Origin: Hoeflea_A sp963921345
Lineage (GTDB): Bacteria > Pseudomonadota > Alphaproteobacteria > Rhizobiales > Rhizobiaceae
Length of the DNA stretch: 64,000 nt
Direction of reading: 5' to 3'
Assembly: GCA_963921345.3 (NCBI GenBank)
Contig: CAWUFE020000007.1
Span: 558,001 to 622,000, forward strand
Within the stretch, counting starts at the first letter, position 1. Each line of letters starts with the position of its first letter. The notes under the pieces are model-generated. The model did not search any database. It was given only the letters and a program-made list of their open reading frames with translations, and was not told the DNA's origin. A program made the position numbers and the translations under genes. Shown in pieces: positions 53,791 to 62,699 of the stretch.

Positions 53791-54984
53791 TCAGCGGGCG
53801 TTCTGGATGGTTCTCCAGGCCGCGTAGAGGGTCGAGTGCAACAGCGCATGTCGTTCGCCGAAGCGCACGACGACGAGATTCTCCGCCGGCATCAGATAGG
53901 TGATCTGCCCGCCGGTTCCCAACATGTAGGAGAAAGGCCCATTCAGTGCCTGGCCCTTTCTGTCGAGCACGTCATGATAGATGTGCAATCCGTAGCGGCC
54001 GGTGGCGCGGTCATGCGCGGACAGGTCGCCGCCCAGATACCGTTGCCACAATTCGGCCGGCAAAAAGGGAGCGTCGGGCGTGCCGTTCTGGGCCAGGAAG
54101 AGCCCGACCCTGATCCAGTCTCGCGCCGTGGCATAGAGACAACAATAGGCCGATACCTCCTTGCCCGCTGCCGGTGCACGCCATCGAGCGTCCTGCGCTC
54201 CGCTCGGACGCCAGATCCGGGTCGACAGGATATCAGGAAGCGTTTGACCGTAAACCGAGGAGATCAAGCGACCGAGAATGGCGGTGTTGACGTTCTGATA
54301 GTCGAACTTTCCCTGCCATTGCGGATTGATACGCAATTTTTCGCCGATTGAATCGAGACCTCCGGCGTGCAGCCGGGCAATCGGTTCGAATGGATTCATG
54401 CTTCCGGTCTCGACGGGTTTCAGCCGACGGTCCGTGCCTTTGGCCGGGCCGCTCGTTTCAATGCCGATCCCGCTCGACATCGTCATGAACTGTTGGATCG
54501 GCACCGATCCGAGAGGATTTTGCCGAAAGGCCGGCAGATAACGGCCGACGGGGTCGTCGAGGCTTTCGATCAGACCGTCGGCGTGGGCTCGCAAAACCAG
54601 GGCGTCGACAAGGGACTTGACCATGGAGAACGAGTTGAACCGCGTGTCCGCTGAGTATCCGGCGGCGTAGCGTTCATAGCGCAAGCGGCCGTCGTGCCAG
54701 ACAAGCAGCGCTCGGCCGCCGCTTTCGCCGAACAGCTCTGCCAGTTGTGGATCGGCCGCCGGATACACCTCTTCATGATGCGGGCCAGCCGGGGCTGCTA
54801 CGCCGCCGACGGTCGCATGGTGTCCAGGCGCTGGCCAAACCGACCGAGGATATCCTTCGGCAATCAGAGCGATTGCGTGCGGCGCAGCCCAGTGGATAAC
54901 GGCGGCTGATCCCGCCAGACAGACAACAACAACGCAGGAAATGAGGAACAGGGCGGACGAGCGAGGGCGTTTCATATCGGTCAT
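53791..54984 (-). CDS. Serine hydrolase, class C beta-lactamase/6-aminohexanoate-hydrolase-like
   Basis: The 397-residue exported enzyme has an N-terminal membrane anchor (residues 11-31) and the penicillin-binding fold. The nucleophile motif is S-x-x-K at Ser120 (SMVK), the second motif is Tyr in DYQNVNTAILGR, and the third region is LGTGGQITYLMP. Relatives are 6-aminohexanoate-dimer hydrolase and esterases. An open frame to 55545 extends upstream without support. No clear ribosome site is seen before ATG 54984. The gene is divergent from lacI at 55324. Confidence 0.85.
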   Translation of the reverse strand: MTDMKRPRSSALFLISCVVVVCLAGSAAVIHWAAPHAIALIAEGYPRSVWPAPGHHATVGGVAAPAGPHHEEVYPAADPQLAELFGESGGRALLVWHDGRLRYERYAAGYSADTRFNSFSMVKSLVDALVLRAHADGLIESLDDPVGRYLPAFRQNPLGSVPIQQFMTMSSGIGIETSGPAKGTDRRLKPVETGSMNPFEPIARLHAGGLDSIGEKLRINPQWQGKFDYQNVNTAILGRLISSVYGQTLPDILSTRIWRPSGAQDARWRAPAAGKEVSAYCCLYATARDWIRVGLFLAQNGTPDAPFLPAELWQRYLGGDLSAHDRATGRYGLHIYHDVLDRKGQALNGPFSYMLGTGGQITYLMPAENLVVVRFGERHALLHSTLYAAWRTIQNAR

Positions 54985-55323
54985 GAGTTGGAGGGACGTG
55001 CGGGTGGAGATTCTATCGGCAGCACATTGTGTCGGATCTTTGGCTTCGGATCGGTTTCCCTGTCGGTTTGCGCCGCTGTTCGCGCAGTTTTGTGCCGATC
55101 GGACGTCCAGGAGACGCGTCAGACCCGGGAAAAAATGTGCAAGCGCAATTGCGAGTTGGGGTCGCACTCGCGAAAAGGCCGGTAAGCTTTTGTAAAAGCG
55201 GTCAAAAATATCGCCTGGGGATAGCCGTGCAATGCCTGCGCACCGGTCGCTCATCCGGCTTGTGCGTAAAAATTCATCATCCTTCACTTGATTCCGAAAG
55301 CGCTTTCGGAATACTCTAAGGCC
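54985..55323. promoter_or_regulatory. Divergent region between serine hydrolase and LacI regulator
   Basis: This 339-base gap carries no gene. It contains three perfect palindromes: CGCAATTGCG at 55144-55153, GCTTTTGTAAAAGC at 55186-55199 (6-base arms, 2-base centre), and the 22-base site at 55291-55312 listed separately. Promoters for both flanking genes must lie here. Confidence 0.5.
55291..55312. promoter_or_regulatory. Perfect 22-bp LacI-type operator
   Basis: ATTCCGAAAGC is followed directly by its reverse complement GCTTTCGGAAT. The core GAAAGCGCTTTC is the classic LacI/GalR-family operator with the central CG. It ends 11 bases before the lacI start at 55324, so bound repressor would block transcription of its own gene and of the operon behind it. 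Confidence 0.85.
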
Positions 55324-56352
55324 ATGAACAAGATCGGCATCAAGGCGCTTTCTGAGCACCTCGGCTTGACCGAGGGCACGGTGTCGCGCGCGATCAACGG
55401 TTATCCCGACATTTCGGAGCGCACGCGTGAGCGGGTCAAAAACGCCGCCGCGGAGCTGGGCTATCGTCCGAATTCGAGCGCCCGCCGCCTGGCAACCGGC
55501 AATGCCGAGTGCATCGGCTATGTCATGCCCTGGCAGTCGGGCCACATCTCCGAGCCATTTCTCGGCGAACTACTGGATGGCCTGTCGCAGGCCGCCTCCG
55601 AGCGGCACTGGGACCTGACGCTGTCGGCCTCCCGCTCCGCCCAGGATGAACTGGCGATCCTCGGCCGGCTGGCGGAATCGGGCCGGGTAAGCGGGGTGGT
55701 CATCTCACGCATCATGACCCACGATCCCCGGATCGAGCGCCTGCGTGAGATCGGCATCCCTTTCGTGACCCACGGCCGATCGCACAACAGCGACGATCAC
55801 GCCTGGTTCGACATCGACAACTACTCGGCCTTCCGCGAAGCGGTCGGCCATCTGGTGGAATTGGGGCACCGGTCGATTGCCCATATCCACGGACCGCTGG
55901 ACTACAATTTTTCCGTGGCCCGGCGGGCCGGCTACCGCCGCGGATTGCTCGAAAGCGATCTGGATCTCGACCCGTCCCTTGAGGCCAAGTCGGACATGTC
56001 GGTCAACGGCGGTTACCGTGCCATGCGCTATCTGCTGTCGCTCAGGGAGGTGCCGACCGCCGTGGTCTGCGTTTCGGACATGGTCGCCGTCGGCGCCATG
56101 AAAGCGATCCGCGAAAACGGCTGGCGGCCGGGCAGGGAGGTCTCCGTCATCGGTTACGACGGCGTGCCGCTGTCGGAGCACACCGATCCTGCGCTGACCA
56201 CCATGGCGCAGCCGCTGCAGTCGGCCGGGGAGCGCATCGGCGAGATGCTGCTGGCGGTCATCGACGGCGCCAAGCCAGCGGATCATCAGGAATTGTGGCG
56301 CGCGACTCTCGAAAGGCGCGAGACCGACAGGCCTCCGGAACGGACGGGCTAG
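55324..56352 (+). CDS. LacI-family transcriptional regulator
   Basis: The 342-residue repressor has an N-terminal LacI helix-turn-helix (IKALSEHLGLTEGTVSRAIN, residues 6-25), hinge helix NSSARRLATG and an RbsB-like effector domain with FDIDNYSAFREAVGHLVELG and VSVIGYDGVPLSEH. It heads the plus-strand glycoside operon, and the binding-protein gene begins 46 bases after its stop. The perfect palindrome directly before it indicates autoregulation. The inducer should be the imported glycoside or a product of it. Confidence 0.93.
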   Translation: MNKIGIKALSEHLGLTEGTVSRAINGYPDISERTRERVKNAAAELGYRPNSSARRLATGNAECIGYVMPWQSGHISEPFLGELLDGLSQAASERHWDLTLSASRSAQDELAILGRLAESGRVSGVVISRIMTHDPRIERLREIGIPFVTHGRSHNSDDHAWFDIDNYSAFREAVGHLVELGHRSIAHIHGPLDYNFSVARRAGYRRGLLESDLDLDPSLEAKSDMSVNGGYRAMRYLLSLREVPTAVVCVSDMVAVGAMKAIRENGWRPGREVSVIGYDGVPLSEHTDPALTTMAQPLQSAGERIGEMLLAVIDGAKPADHQELWRATLERRETDRPPERTG

Positions 56353-56398
56353 CGCGCCCGCAAACTGCATACGGAAGACAACAACCAGGGAGGAAATC

Positions 56399-57742
56399 AT
56401 GAAGATCCTGACCAAATTTGCGGCGGGCATGCTGCTTTCGGCAAGCATCTTTACCATGGCCCAGGCCGACACGATCCGCTTCTGGACGACCGAGGAACAG
56501 CCCGAGCGTCTGGCCAAGCAGCAGGAAATGGCCGCCGACTTCAAGGCCAAGACCGGCCACGACGTCGAAGTGATTCCTGTATCGGAAAAGGAGCTTGGCA
56601 CGCGCGCCACCGCGGCATTTGCCGCCAACGACCTGCCGGACGTGATTTATCACACGCTGCAGTACGTACTGCCATGGGCTGAAGCGGGCATTCTCGATAT
56701 CGAAACCAACGACGAGATCGTCAACGAACTCGGTGCCGGTACCTTTGCTCCGGGAGCCGTGGCCATGGCCCAGAGCGACGGGTTGACGGCGGCCGTGCCG
56801 GTCGACGGCTGGACCCAGATGATCGTCTACCGCAAGGACATGTTCGACGATGCCGGCCTCGAGGCGCCGGATTCCTACGCCAAGATCACGATGGCGCTGG
56901 AAAAGCTCCACAATCCGCCGGAGGTCTACGGATTCGTCGCACCGACCAAGATCGACGAGAACTTCATGAGCCAGGTGCTGGAGCACGTCTTCCTCGCCAA
57001 TGGCGTCACTCCCGTCAGCGATGACGGCTTCAAGCCGCTCGACGAAAAAGCGACGACCGAAGTGCTCGAATTCTACAAAGCGCTGGCCAAGGCATCGCCG
57101 CCCGGTGAGCTGTATTGGAAACAGGCGCGCGAACTCTATTTCGCCGGCAAGACGCCGATGATCATCTGGTCGCCCTTCATCCTCGACGAACTGGCCGGCT
57201 TGCGCGATTCAGCGCCGCCGACCATCAACGACGATCCGACGTCGCGCGAGCTGGCGGGCAAGACGGACGTGGTGACCTCCTTCGCCGGACCGTCGAATCC
57301 CGGCGGATCGGCCTGGGCCGACGTGCGTTACTTCGGTGTCACTGCCGATGCCAACACCGATGTCGCTGCCGACTTCATCAAGTTCTCGATGGATGACGGC
57401 TACACCAAAACCCTGTCGATCGCGCCGGAAGGCAAGTTCCCGGTCCGTCGCGGAACGGCCGACGAGCCGGGCAAGTTCGTCGACGCCTGGTCCAAGCTGC
57501 CGGTCGGCGTCGACCGCAAGGCGCCGCTGTCGGATCTCTATCCGGCCGAAACCGTGACGCGCATCGTCGGCGGCCTGGAAAGCGGCAACCGCTGGGGCGT
57601 CACCGAAGGCCAGCTGAGCCTCGCTTCGAAGATCATCAACAGCCAGATCATCAACCGCATCGTGCGCGAGTATATCGACGACGAGATCGATGCGGCTACG
57701 GCCGTTGCCCGTCTCAACGAAGAGCTGGCCAAGGTCAACTGA
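56399..57742 (+). CDS. Sugar ABC transporter substrate-binding protein
   Basis: The 447-residue CUT1-type binding protein has a signal peptide cleaved near residue 23 (AQA) and starts DTIRFWTTEEQPERLAKQQE. Typical parts are TRATAAFAANDLPDVIYHTL, GLTAAVPVDGWTQMIVYRKDMF and GGSAWADVRYFGV. GGGAGGAAA precedes ATG 56399. Together with the two permeases and the ATPase further on, it forms an importer for a glycoside that the GH63-like enzyme of the same operon would cleave. Confidence 0.93.
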   Translation: MKILTKFAAGMLLSASIFTMAQADTIRFWTTEEQPERLAKQQEMAADFKAKTGHDVEVIPVSEKELGTRATAAFAANDLPDVIYHTLQYVLPWAEAGILDIETNDEIVNELGAGTFAPGAVAMAQSDGLTAAVPVDGWTQMIVYRKDMFDDAGLEAPDSYAKITMALEKLHNPPEVYGFVAPTKIDENFMSQVLEHVFLANGVTPVSDDGFKPLDEKATTEVLEFYKALAKASPPGELYWKQARELYFAGKTPMIIWSPFILDELAGLRDSAPPTINDDPTSRELAGKTDVVTSFAGPSNPGGSAWADVRYFGVTADANTDVAADFIKFSMDDGYTKTLSIAPEGKFPVRRGTADEPGKFVDAWSKLPVGVDRKAPLSDLYPAETVTRIVGGLESGNRWGVTEGQLSLASKIINSQIINRIVREYIDDEIDAATAVARLNEELAKVN

Positions 57743-57756
57743 CCAGCATTTAGTTA

Positions 57757-57797
57757 AGGGGCGGAGCTTGTTCCGCCCCTGACGGCAATTATTGCCG
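57757..57797 (+). promoter_or_regulatory. Tandem hairpins between binding-protein and permease genes
   Basis: AGGGGCGGA (57757-57765) and TCCGCCCCT (57772-57780) form a perfect 9-bp stem with a six-base loop. Right after it, CGGCAAT and ATTGCCG (57783-57797) form a second palindrome with a single central base. No T run follows. They would favour the binding-protein message over the permeases. Confidence 0.65.
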
Positions 57798-57818
57798 CCA
57801 ACATTCCGGATCACCGTT

Positions 57819-59096
57819 ATGGTTTCAGCTGCACCTCCCAAAGGTATCGGCCGGATGGCTCGTCGCGAAATGCGTCTGGCCTATACCATGCTGCTGCCGA
57901 CCTTTTTGATCGTCCTGGCGATTGTTCTGTGGCCGCTGCTCGCCAATTTCTGGATTTCGGCAAAACCGGTCCAGCTGGGCGACCTCAGACCGGCGACGCT
58001 GATCGCCAACGAGCGGCTGCGCGGCAAGCTCGAGGCGCCGGGTGATGGCGGAACCATCGAATTCCGGCTGAGAAATTCGTCCCGCGACAGTGAGATCAGC
58101 AACGCCGCATTCACGGACACGCTGCCTGCAGGTCTGCAGGTCGGCGATCTCGACGAGCGCTGCAGCCTGGCGGGGCGTCAGCTGACCTGCGACCTGGGCG
58201 ACCTGGTAGGGGGCTTCCGCGACCGGATCCGTATCCCGGTGACCGCGACCGAGCAATATTTCGAGGCCAGGGAGAACCCGCGGGAAAGCAAGCCGGTGAC
58301 GTCCGGAACCGCGGACAACGTCCTGACGAATCTCGAGTTTTCGGCCGAGAACTTCCAACGTGTCTTTGAGTCGCCGGAATTCTGGCACGTGCTGCGGGTG
58401 TCGTTCTACTACACCATTTTCGGCACAATCGGCGCGCTTGTGCTGGGTCTGTTCGCAGCACAGCTGCTCAACACCGTGTTTCCGTTCCGCGGCATCCTGC
58501 GCGGCCTTTTCCTGTTTCCGTATGTCGCGCCGGTCATCGCCGTGGCTTTCACTTGGGTGGTCCTGCTCGACCCGTTCTCCGGCACGCTGAACTCCATCCT
58601 GCAGCAGATGGGCGCCATTGATGGACCGATCAACTTCTTCGGTCAGCGCTCGGTCGAGCTTCGGTTTTTCGGCCTCGGTTTCGAGTTCCCGGTAGCCTTG
58701 ACGACGGTGATCGCCTTCGAGGCGTGGCGCTATTTCCCGCTGTCCTTCCTGTTCATTCTGGCCCGCATGCAGTCCATCTCCGCGGAGATGTACGAGGCGG
58801 CCGAAATCGACGGCGCGACCCCGCTGCAGCAGTTCTGGTACATTTCACTGCCGCAACTGGTGGGGATCCTGGGCGTGCTCTTCCTGCTGCGCTTCATCTG
58901 GACCTTCAACAAGTTCGACGACATTTTCCTGCTCACCGGCGGCGCTGCGGGAACGAGGACACTGACCGTCGATGTCTACGAGCAGGCTTTCGCGCTCTCC
59001 AACCTGGGTGCCGGAGCGGCCGTGGCGGTGATTGTCTTCGTCGTCCTGCTGCTTTTTTCGATCCTGTTTTTCACCTTATCGCCGAAGGACGAATGA
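57819..59096 (+). CDS. MalF-type ABC permease with DUF11-like periplasmic insert
   Basis: The 425-residue permease has a first helix at residues 22-46, then about 140 residues outside the membrane before the usual permease core. Residues 79-144 of this insert match the DUF11 beta-sandwich pattern: EFRLRNSS, AAFTDTLPAGL, CSLAGRQLTCDLGDL and RIRIPVTAT, with Cys115 and Cys124 able to pair. The core has the EAA loop EMYEAAEIDGATPLQQFWYISLP. E. coli MalF also has a large second periplasmic loop, which contacts the binding protein; a similar role is likely here. Start ATG 57819; ATG 57855 is an alternative. Confidence 0.9.
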   Translation: MVSAAPPKGIGRMARREMRLAYTMLLPTFLIVLAIVLWPLLANFWISAKPVQLGDLRPATLIANERLRGKLEAPGDGGTIEFRLRNSSRDSEISNAAFTDTLPAGLQVGDLDERCSLAGRQLTCDLGDLVGGFRDRIRIPVTATEQYFEARENPRESKPVTSGTADNVLTNLEFSAENFQRVFESPEFWHVLRVSFYYTIFGTIGALVLGLFAAQLLNTVFPFRGILRGLFLFPYVAPVIAVAFTWVVLLDPFSGTLNSILQQMGAIDGPINFFGQRSVELRFFGLGFEFPVALTTVIAFEAWRYFPLSFLFILARMQSISAEMYEAAEIDGATPLQQFWYISLPQLVGILGVLFLLRFIWTFNKFDDIFLLTGGAAGTRTLTVDVYEQAFALSNLGAGAAVAVIVFVVLLLFSILFFTLSPKDE

Positions 59097-60328
59097 TCAT
59101 GCGCATCGGGACAGGATTTCTGGCCGGTGTCGTGACCGGCGCCATTTGGGGCTTCATCTGGATGATCGTGATTTCGGTCACCTTCATGCTGGTGTCGGGG
59201 CAGATCACCTCGCCACCCGTCGGCGTCGCAACGCTTGCCGGCGCCGCCGCAGCAGCGCTCGTGGCTTTCTATCCGCCGGACGAACGCCGACCCGGCGTCC
59301 ATCTGGCGGCGGTCGGTCTGATGATCGTCGTGCTCGGCGGGCTGACGCTCGGCATGCCGCTTGGCTTGCCGCTCGGCGTCGCGCCGGTCTACCAGATCGT
59401 CACCCTGGTCGTGCTGCTCGGTCTCATCTGGGCCTCCATCCACATCTGCATGAACGGTTTGAGCGGCGGCAGGCTGCCGCGCTACCATCTGGAGGTGCTG
59501 TTCATCCGGGTGGTCAAGGGTCTCGGCTTCGTCATCTTCACGGTGCTGGTCGCTCTTCCATTCTACGTCATGGTCATGACCAGCCTGAAGAGCCAGCAAT
59601 CGCTGCTGGCCAACCCGCTGGATTTCTCGCTGAATGTGCAACAGGGCGCGGGCGAACTGTTCCGCTCCTATGTCGAACTGTTCACGCAATTCAATTTCGG
59701 CACGTTCCTGGTCAATTCGGCCATAGTGTCGGTGTCGACCGTTTTCCTGACGCTGCTGTTCGCGATTCCGGGCGCCTATGCGGTTTCCCGGCTGCGTTTT
59801 CCGGGACAGGCGTTCCTGTCCCGCTCGATCCTGCTGATCTACATGGTTCCGGCCATCGTCCTGGTGATCCCGCTCTATGCCGTGTTCTCGCAACTCGGGC
59901 TGCGCAACACCCTGACGGGCCTGATGATCGTCTATCCGGCGACGACGATTCCGGTGGCGCTCTACATGCTGCAGGGTTACTTCCGCGGTCTGCCGGCGGA
60001 ACTCGAGGAAGCCGGGTTGATGGATGGGCTGACGCGGGTCGGCGTCATCCTCAAGATCACGCTGCCGCTGTCACTGCCGGCACTGGCCTCGGTCGCGCTC
60101 TACGTTTTCATGATCGCCTGGAACGAATTCCTGTTCGCCTTCATGTTCCTCGACAATGTCGACATCTTCACGCTGTCGCGCGGTGTCGTCTCGCTGAACT
60201 CCTCGGAGGTGCCTCGGCAGCACCTGATGGCCGGTGCCGTCGTGGCCACGGTACCGATCCTGATCATCTTCCTGTGGTTCGAACGTTTCCTCGTTTCCGG
60301 TCTGACGGCCGGCAGTGTCAAGGGCTGA
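59093..60328 (+). CDS. MalG-type ABC permease with extra N-terminal membrane region
   Basis: The 411-residue protein is about 120-130 residues longer than usual MalG-type permeases. Residues 1-125 hold about four predicted helices with Gly/Leu-rich segments (LGGLTLGMPLGLPLGVAPVY). From about residue 135 the normal permease follows, with FYVMVMTSLKSQQSLLANP, EAA loop EEAGLMDGLTRVGVILKITLP and the end FLVSGLTAGSVKG. The ATG overlaps the stop of the preceding permease (ATGA at 59093-59096). The extension is in frame with no alternative start that carries a ribosome site, so I take it as part of the protein. Confidence 0.9.
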   Translation: MIMRIGTGFLAGVVTGAIWGFIWMIVISVTFMLVSGQITSPPVGVATLAGAAAAALVAFYPPDERRPGVHLAAVGLMIVVLGGLTLGMPLGLPLGVAPVYQIVTLVVLLGLIWASIHICMNGLSGGRLPRYHLEVLFIRVVKGLGFVIFTVLVALPFYVMVMTSLKSQQSLLANPLDFSLNVQQGAGELFRSYVELFTQFNFGTFLVNSAIVSVSTVFLTLLFAIPGAYAVSRLRFPGQAFLSRSILLIYMVPAIVLVIPLYAVFSQLGLRNTLTGLMIVYPATTIPVALYMLQGYFRGLPAELEEAGLMDGLTRVGVILKITLPLSLPALASVALYVFMIAWNEFLFAFMFLDNVDIFTLSRGVVSLNSSEVPRQHLMAGAVVATVPILIIFLWFERFLVSGLTAGSVKG

Positions 60329-60331
60329 CGC

Positions 60332-61615
60332 ATGCAATCAGATTTCGCCAATCGCGCCATCCAGATCCTGGTCGACAATGACCGCGGCGGCTACACCGTG
60401 CCGACGCCGAGGCTCTATCCCTACCAGTGGAACTGGGATTCGGCCTTCGCGGCTCTCGGGTTCTCGGTCTTCGACCGCGACCGCGCCTGGCGTGAACTGG
60501 AGACGCTGTTCGAGGGCCAGTGGAGTGACGGCATGGTGCCGCACATCATCTTCCGGGCCGACGATCCGGATTACTTTCCGGGACCAGCGATCTGGCAGAG
60601 CGGCACCGTCCCGCCGAGCTCCGGCCACTCGCAGCCGCCTGTGGTGGCGAGCATCGTGCGCCGTTTCGTCGACACGGGAGACGCATCGGACCTGCGCAGG
60701 GCGCGGGCGCTGGTCGCCAAGATATTTGCCTGGCATGACTGGTATCACCGCATGCGGGATCCGGACGGCAAGGGGCTGATCGGTGTCATCCACCCATGGG
60801 AATCGGGCCGCGACAATTGCCCGGACTGGGACGAAGGGCTTGCCGGGATCCGGGTGCCGGACAATCTCGATCGATACGAACGCCGTGACCTCGACCGCGT
60901 CGATCCCGAAGAACGGCCGACGAGCGATCAGTACGACCGCTATCTGACGATCGTGAAATACGGTCGCGAATGCGGCTGGGACCACTTGCGGATTGCCCGT
61001 GAGGGTCCATTCCTGGTCGCCGACCCGGGCGTGCAGTTCATATTGCTGCGCGCCGACCGGGATCTGTTGGCGATGGCCGAACGCTTCGGGCTCGACGAAC
61101 ACGCTGCCAAGATCCGCGGGTGGATCGATCAGAGCGTGACGGGCAGCGGACTGCTGTGGAGCGACGATTCCGGCGGTTTCTGCGCCCGCGATCTCAGGAC
61201 CGGCCGCTTCAGCGACGGTATCACCAACATCTCGATGCTGGCATTTTACGCCGGTGCCGGCACAGACGCCCAGCAGGCGCGGCTGATCGAGCACGCGCGG
61301 GCGATCCTCGGCTCCTGTAACTACGGCTTCCCGAGCTGGGATCCTCGCCACCCGGCCTTCGAATCGAAGCGCTACTGGCGTGGGCCCGTCTGGGCGATGG
61401 CCAACTACATGATCGTTCAGGGATTGCAGGAACACGGCGAAACGGCGCTCGCCGAGCGCATCAGATCGGACACGATGCGGCTGATCGAGAATTCCGGCTT
61501 CTACGAATACTTCGATCCGATAACCGGTGACGGCCATGGCGGCCCGAACTTCACGTGGACGGCGGCCATCTATCTCATCTGGTCGCTCGACGCACAGACC
61601 TCACAAGCCGCCTGA
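60332..61615 (+). CDS. GH63-like glycoside hydrolase (glucosyl/mannosylglycerate hydrolase-like)
   Basis: The 427-residue protein lacks a signal peptide and shows the (alpha/alpha)6 barrel motifs of the MGH1/GH63 group: YPYQWNWDSAFAALG (residues 30-43), VIHPWESGRDNCPDWDEG (152-169), RYWRGPVWAMANYMI and FYEYFDPITGDG with NFTWTAAIYL. The closest characterised enzymes that I know with HPWESGxDN are bacterial mannosylglycerate and glucosylglycerate hydrolases, about 440 residues long. It should cleave an imported glycoside in the cytoplasm. It lies three bases after the permease stop, inside the transporter operon. The substrate assignment is inference. Confidence 0.85.
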   Translation: MQSDFANRAIQILVDNDRGGYTVPTPRLYPYQWNWDSAFAALGFSVFDRDRAWRELETLFEGQWSDGMVPHIIFRADDPDYFPGPAIWQSGTVPPSSGHSQPPVVASIVRRFVDTGDASDLRRARALVAKIFAWHDWYHRMRDPDGKGLIGVIHPWESGRDNCPDWDEGLAGIRVPDNLDRYERRDLDRVDPEERPTSDQYDRYLTIVKYGRECGWDHLRIAREGPFLVADPGVQFILLRADRDLLAMAERFGLDEHAAKIRGWIDQSVTGSGLLWSDDSGGFCARDLRTGRFSDGITNISMLAFYAGAGTDAQQARLIEHARAILGSCNYGFPSWDPRHPAFESKRYWRGPVWAMANYMIVQGLQEHGETALAERIRSDTMRLIENSGFYEYFDPITGDGHGGPNFTWTAAIYLIWSLDAQTSQAA

Positions 61616-61628
61616 GCAGGAGAAGGGC

Positions 61629-62687
61629 ATGGGTTCCATCAAGCTTGAGAAAGTCGAAAAGTGGTTTGGCGACGTCCAGGTCATCAAGGGGGTCGATCTG
61701 GACATCGGCGATGGCGAACTCGTCATATTCGTCGGCCCGTCCGGATGTGGCAAATCCACCCTGCTGCGGATGATCTCCGGGCTGGAGGAAACCAGCCGCG
61801 GCAAGATCCTGCTGGATGAAGCGGATGTTACGGACAAGCTTCCGTCCGAACGGCAACTGTCCATGGTGTTCCAGTCCTATGCGCTCTACCCGCACATGAC
61901 GGTCGGCGAAAACATGGGCTTCGGTCTCAAGACGGCCGGCGAATCGAAGGTCGAGATCGCCCGCAAGGTGGACGATGCGGCGAATGTTCTAAAGCTGCAG
62001 GACTTCCTGGAACGCAAGCCGAAAGCCCTGTCGGGCGGCCAGCGTCAGCGCGTGGCGATCGGCCGCGCAATCGTGCGCGAACCCAAGGGCTTCCTGTTCG
62101 ACGAGCCGCTATCCAACCTGGATGCCGCCCTTCGGGTCGAGATGCGCTTCGAGATCGCCAAGCTGCACGACAATCTGAAGACGACCATGATCTACGTGAC
62201 CCACGACCAGGTGGAAGCGATGACGCTGGCCGACAAAATCGTCGTGTTGCAGGCTGGCGAGATCATGCAGGTGGGCTCGCCCCGAACGCTTTACGAGCGG
62301 CCCGACAATCTGTTCGTCGCCCAGTTCATCGGCAGCCCGAAAATGAACGTCTTCGAATGCTCGACCGACGGGGATTCCTTCCACCTGCCGGGTCAGGGCA
62401 GCGGTCGCTTCGGCCCGCACGCCGCGGGCCGCAGCGCCGTCAAGCTCGGCATCCGGCCCGAGCACATCACCGTCGCCGAGGCAGGGCAGGGGCACTGCAC
62501 CGGCACCGTCGAGGTCGCCGAATATCTGGGATCCGACACGTTTCTCTACGTGTCCTGTGAAAACCTCGGGACACTGACCGTGCGAACACAAGGCTCAGCC
62601 CCGGATCACAAGGGCGAAACGGTGGGGCTGAATTTCGAAGAGGGTCACATCCACTTCTTCGACAATCAGGACCTGGCAATTCACTAG
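61629..62687 (+). CDS. ABC transporter ATP-binding protein, UgpC/MsmK type
   Basis: The 352-residue CUT1 ATPase has Walker A GPSGCGKST (residues 36-44), Q-loop MVFQSYALYPHMTV, signature LSGGQRQRVAIGRAIV, Walker B GFLFDEPLSNLDAALR, switch His in YVTHDQVEAMTLADK and a C-terminal regulatory domain (KLGIRPEHITV). GGAGAAGGGC precedes ATG 61629. The stop codon TAG uses the TA at which the IS630 element inserted. The sequence beyond the element also reads TAG after the TA, so the protein length was not changed. Confidence 0.95.
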   Translation: MGSIKLEKVEKWFGDVQVIKGVDLDIGDGELVIFVGPSGCGKSTLLRMISGLEETSRGKILLDEADVTDKLPSERQLSMVFQSYALYPHMTVGENMGFGLKTAGESKVEIARKVDDAANVLKLQDFLERKPKALSGGQRQRVAIGRAIVREPKGFLFDEPLSNLDAALRVEMRFEIAKLHDNLKTTMIYVTHDQVEAMTLADKIVVLQAGEIMQVGSPRTLYERPDNLFVAQFIGSPKMNVFECSTDGDSFHLPGQGSGRFGPHAAGRSAVKLGIRPEHITVAEAGQGHCTGTVEVAEYLGSDTFLYVSCENLGTLTVRTQGSAPDHKGETVGLNFEEGHIHFFDNQDLAIH

Positions 62688-62699
62688 AGCGGGATGAAT

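Noticed and set aside
55288..55323. ATG at 55288 as start of the LacI regulator
   Set aside because: It lies at the edge of the operator palindrome and would add 12 residues before the conserved helix-turn-helix start.
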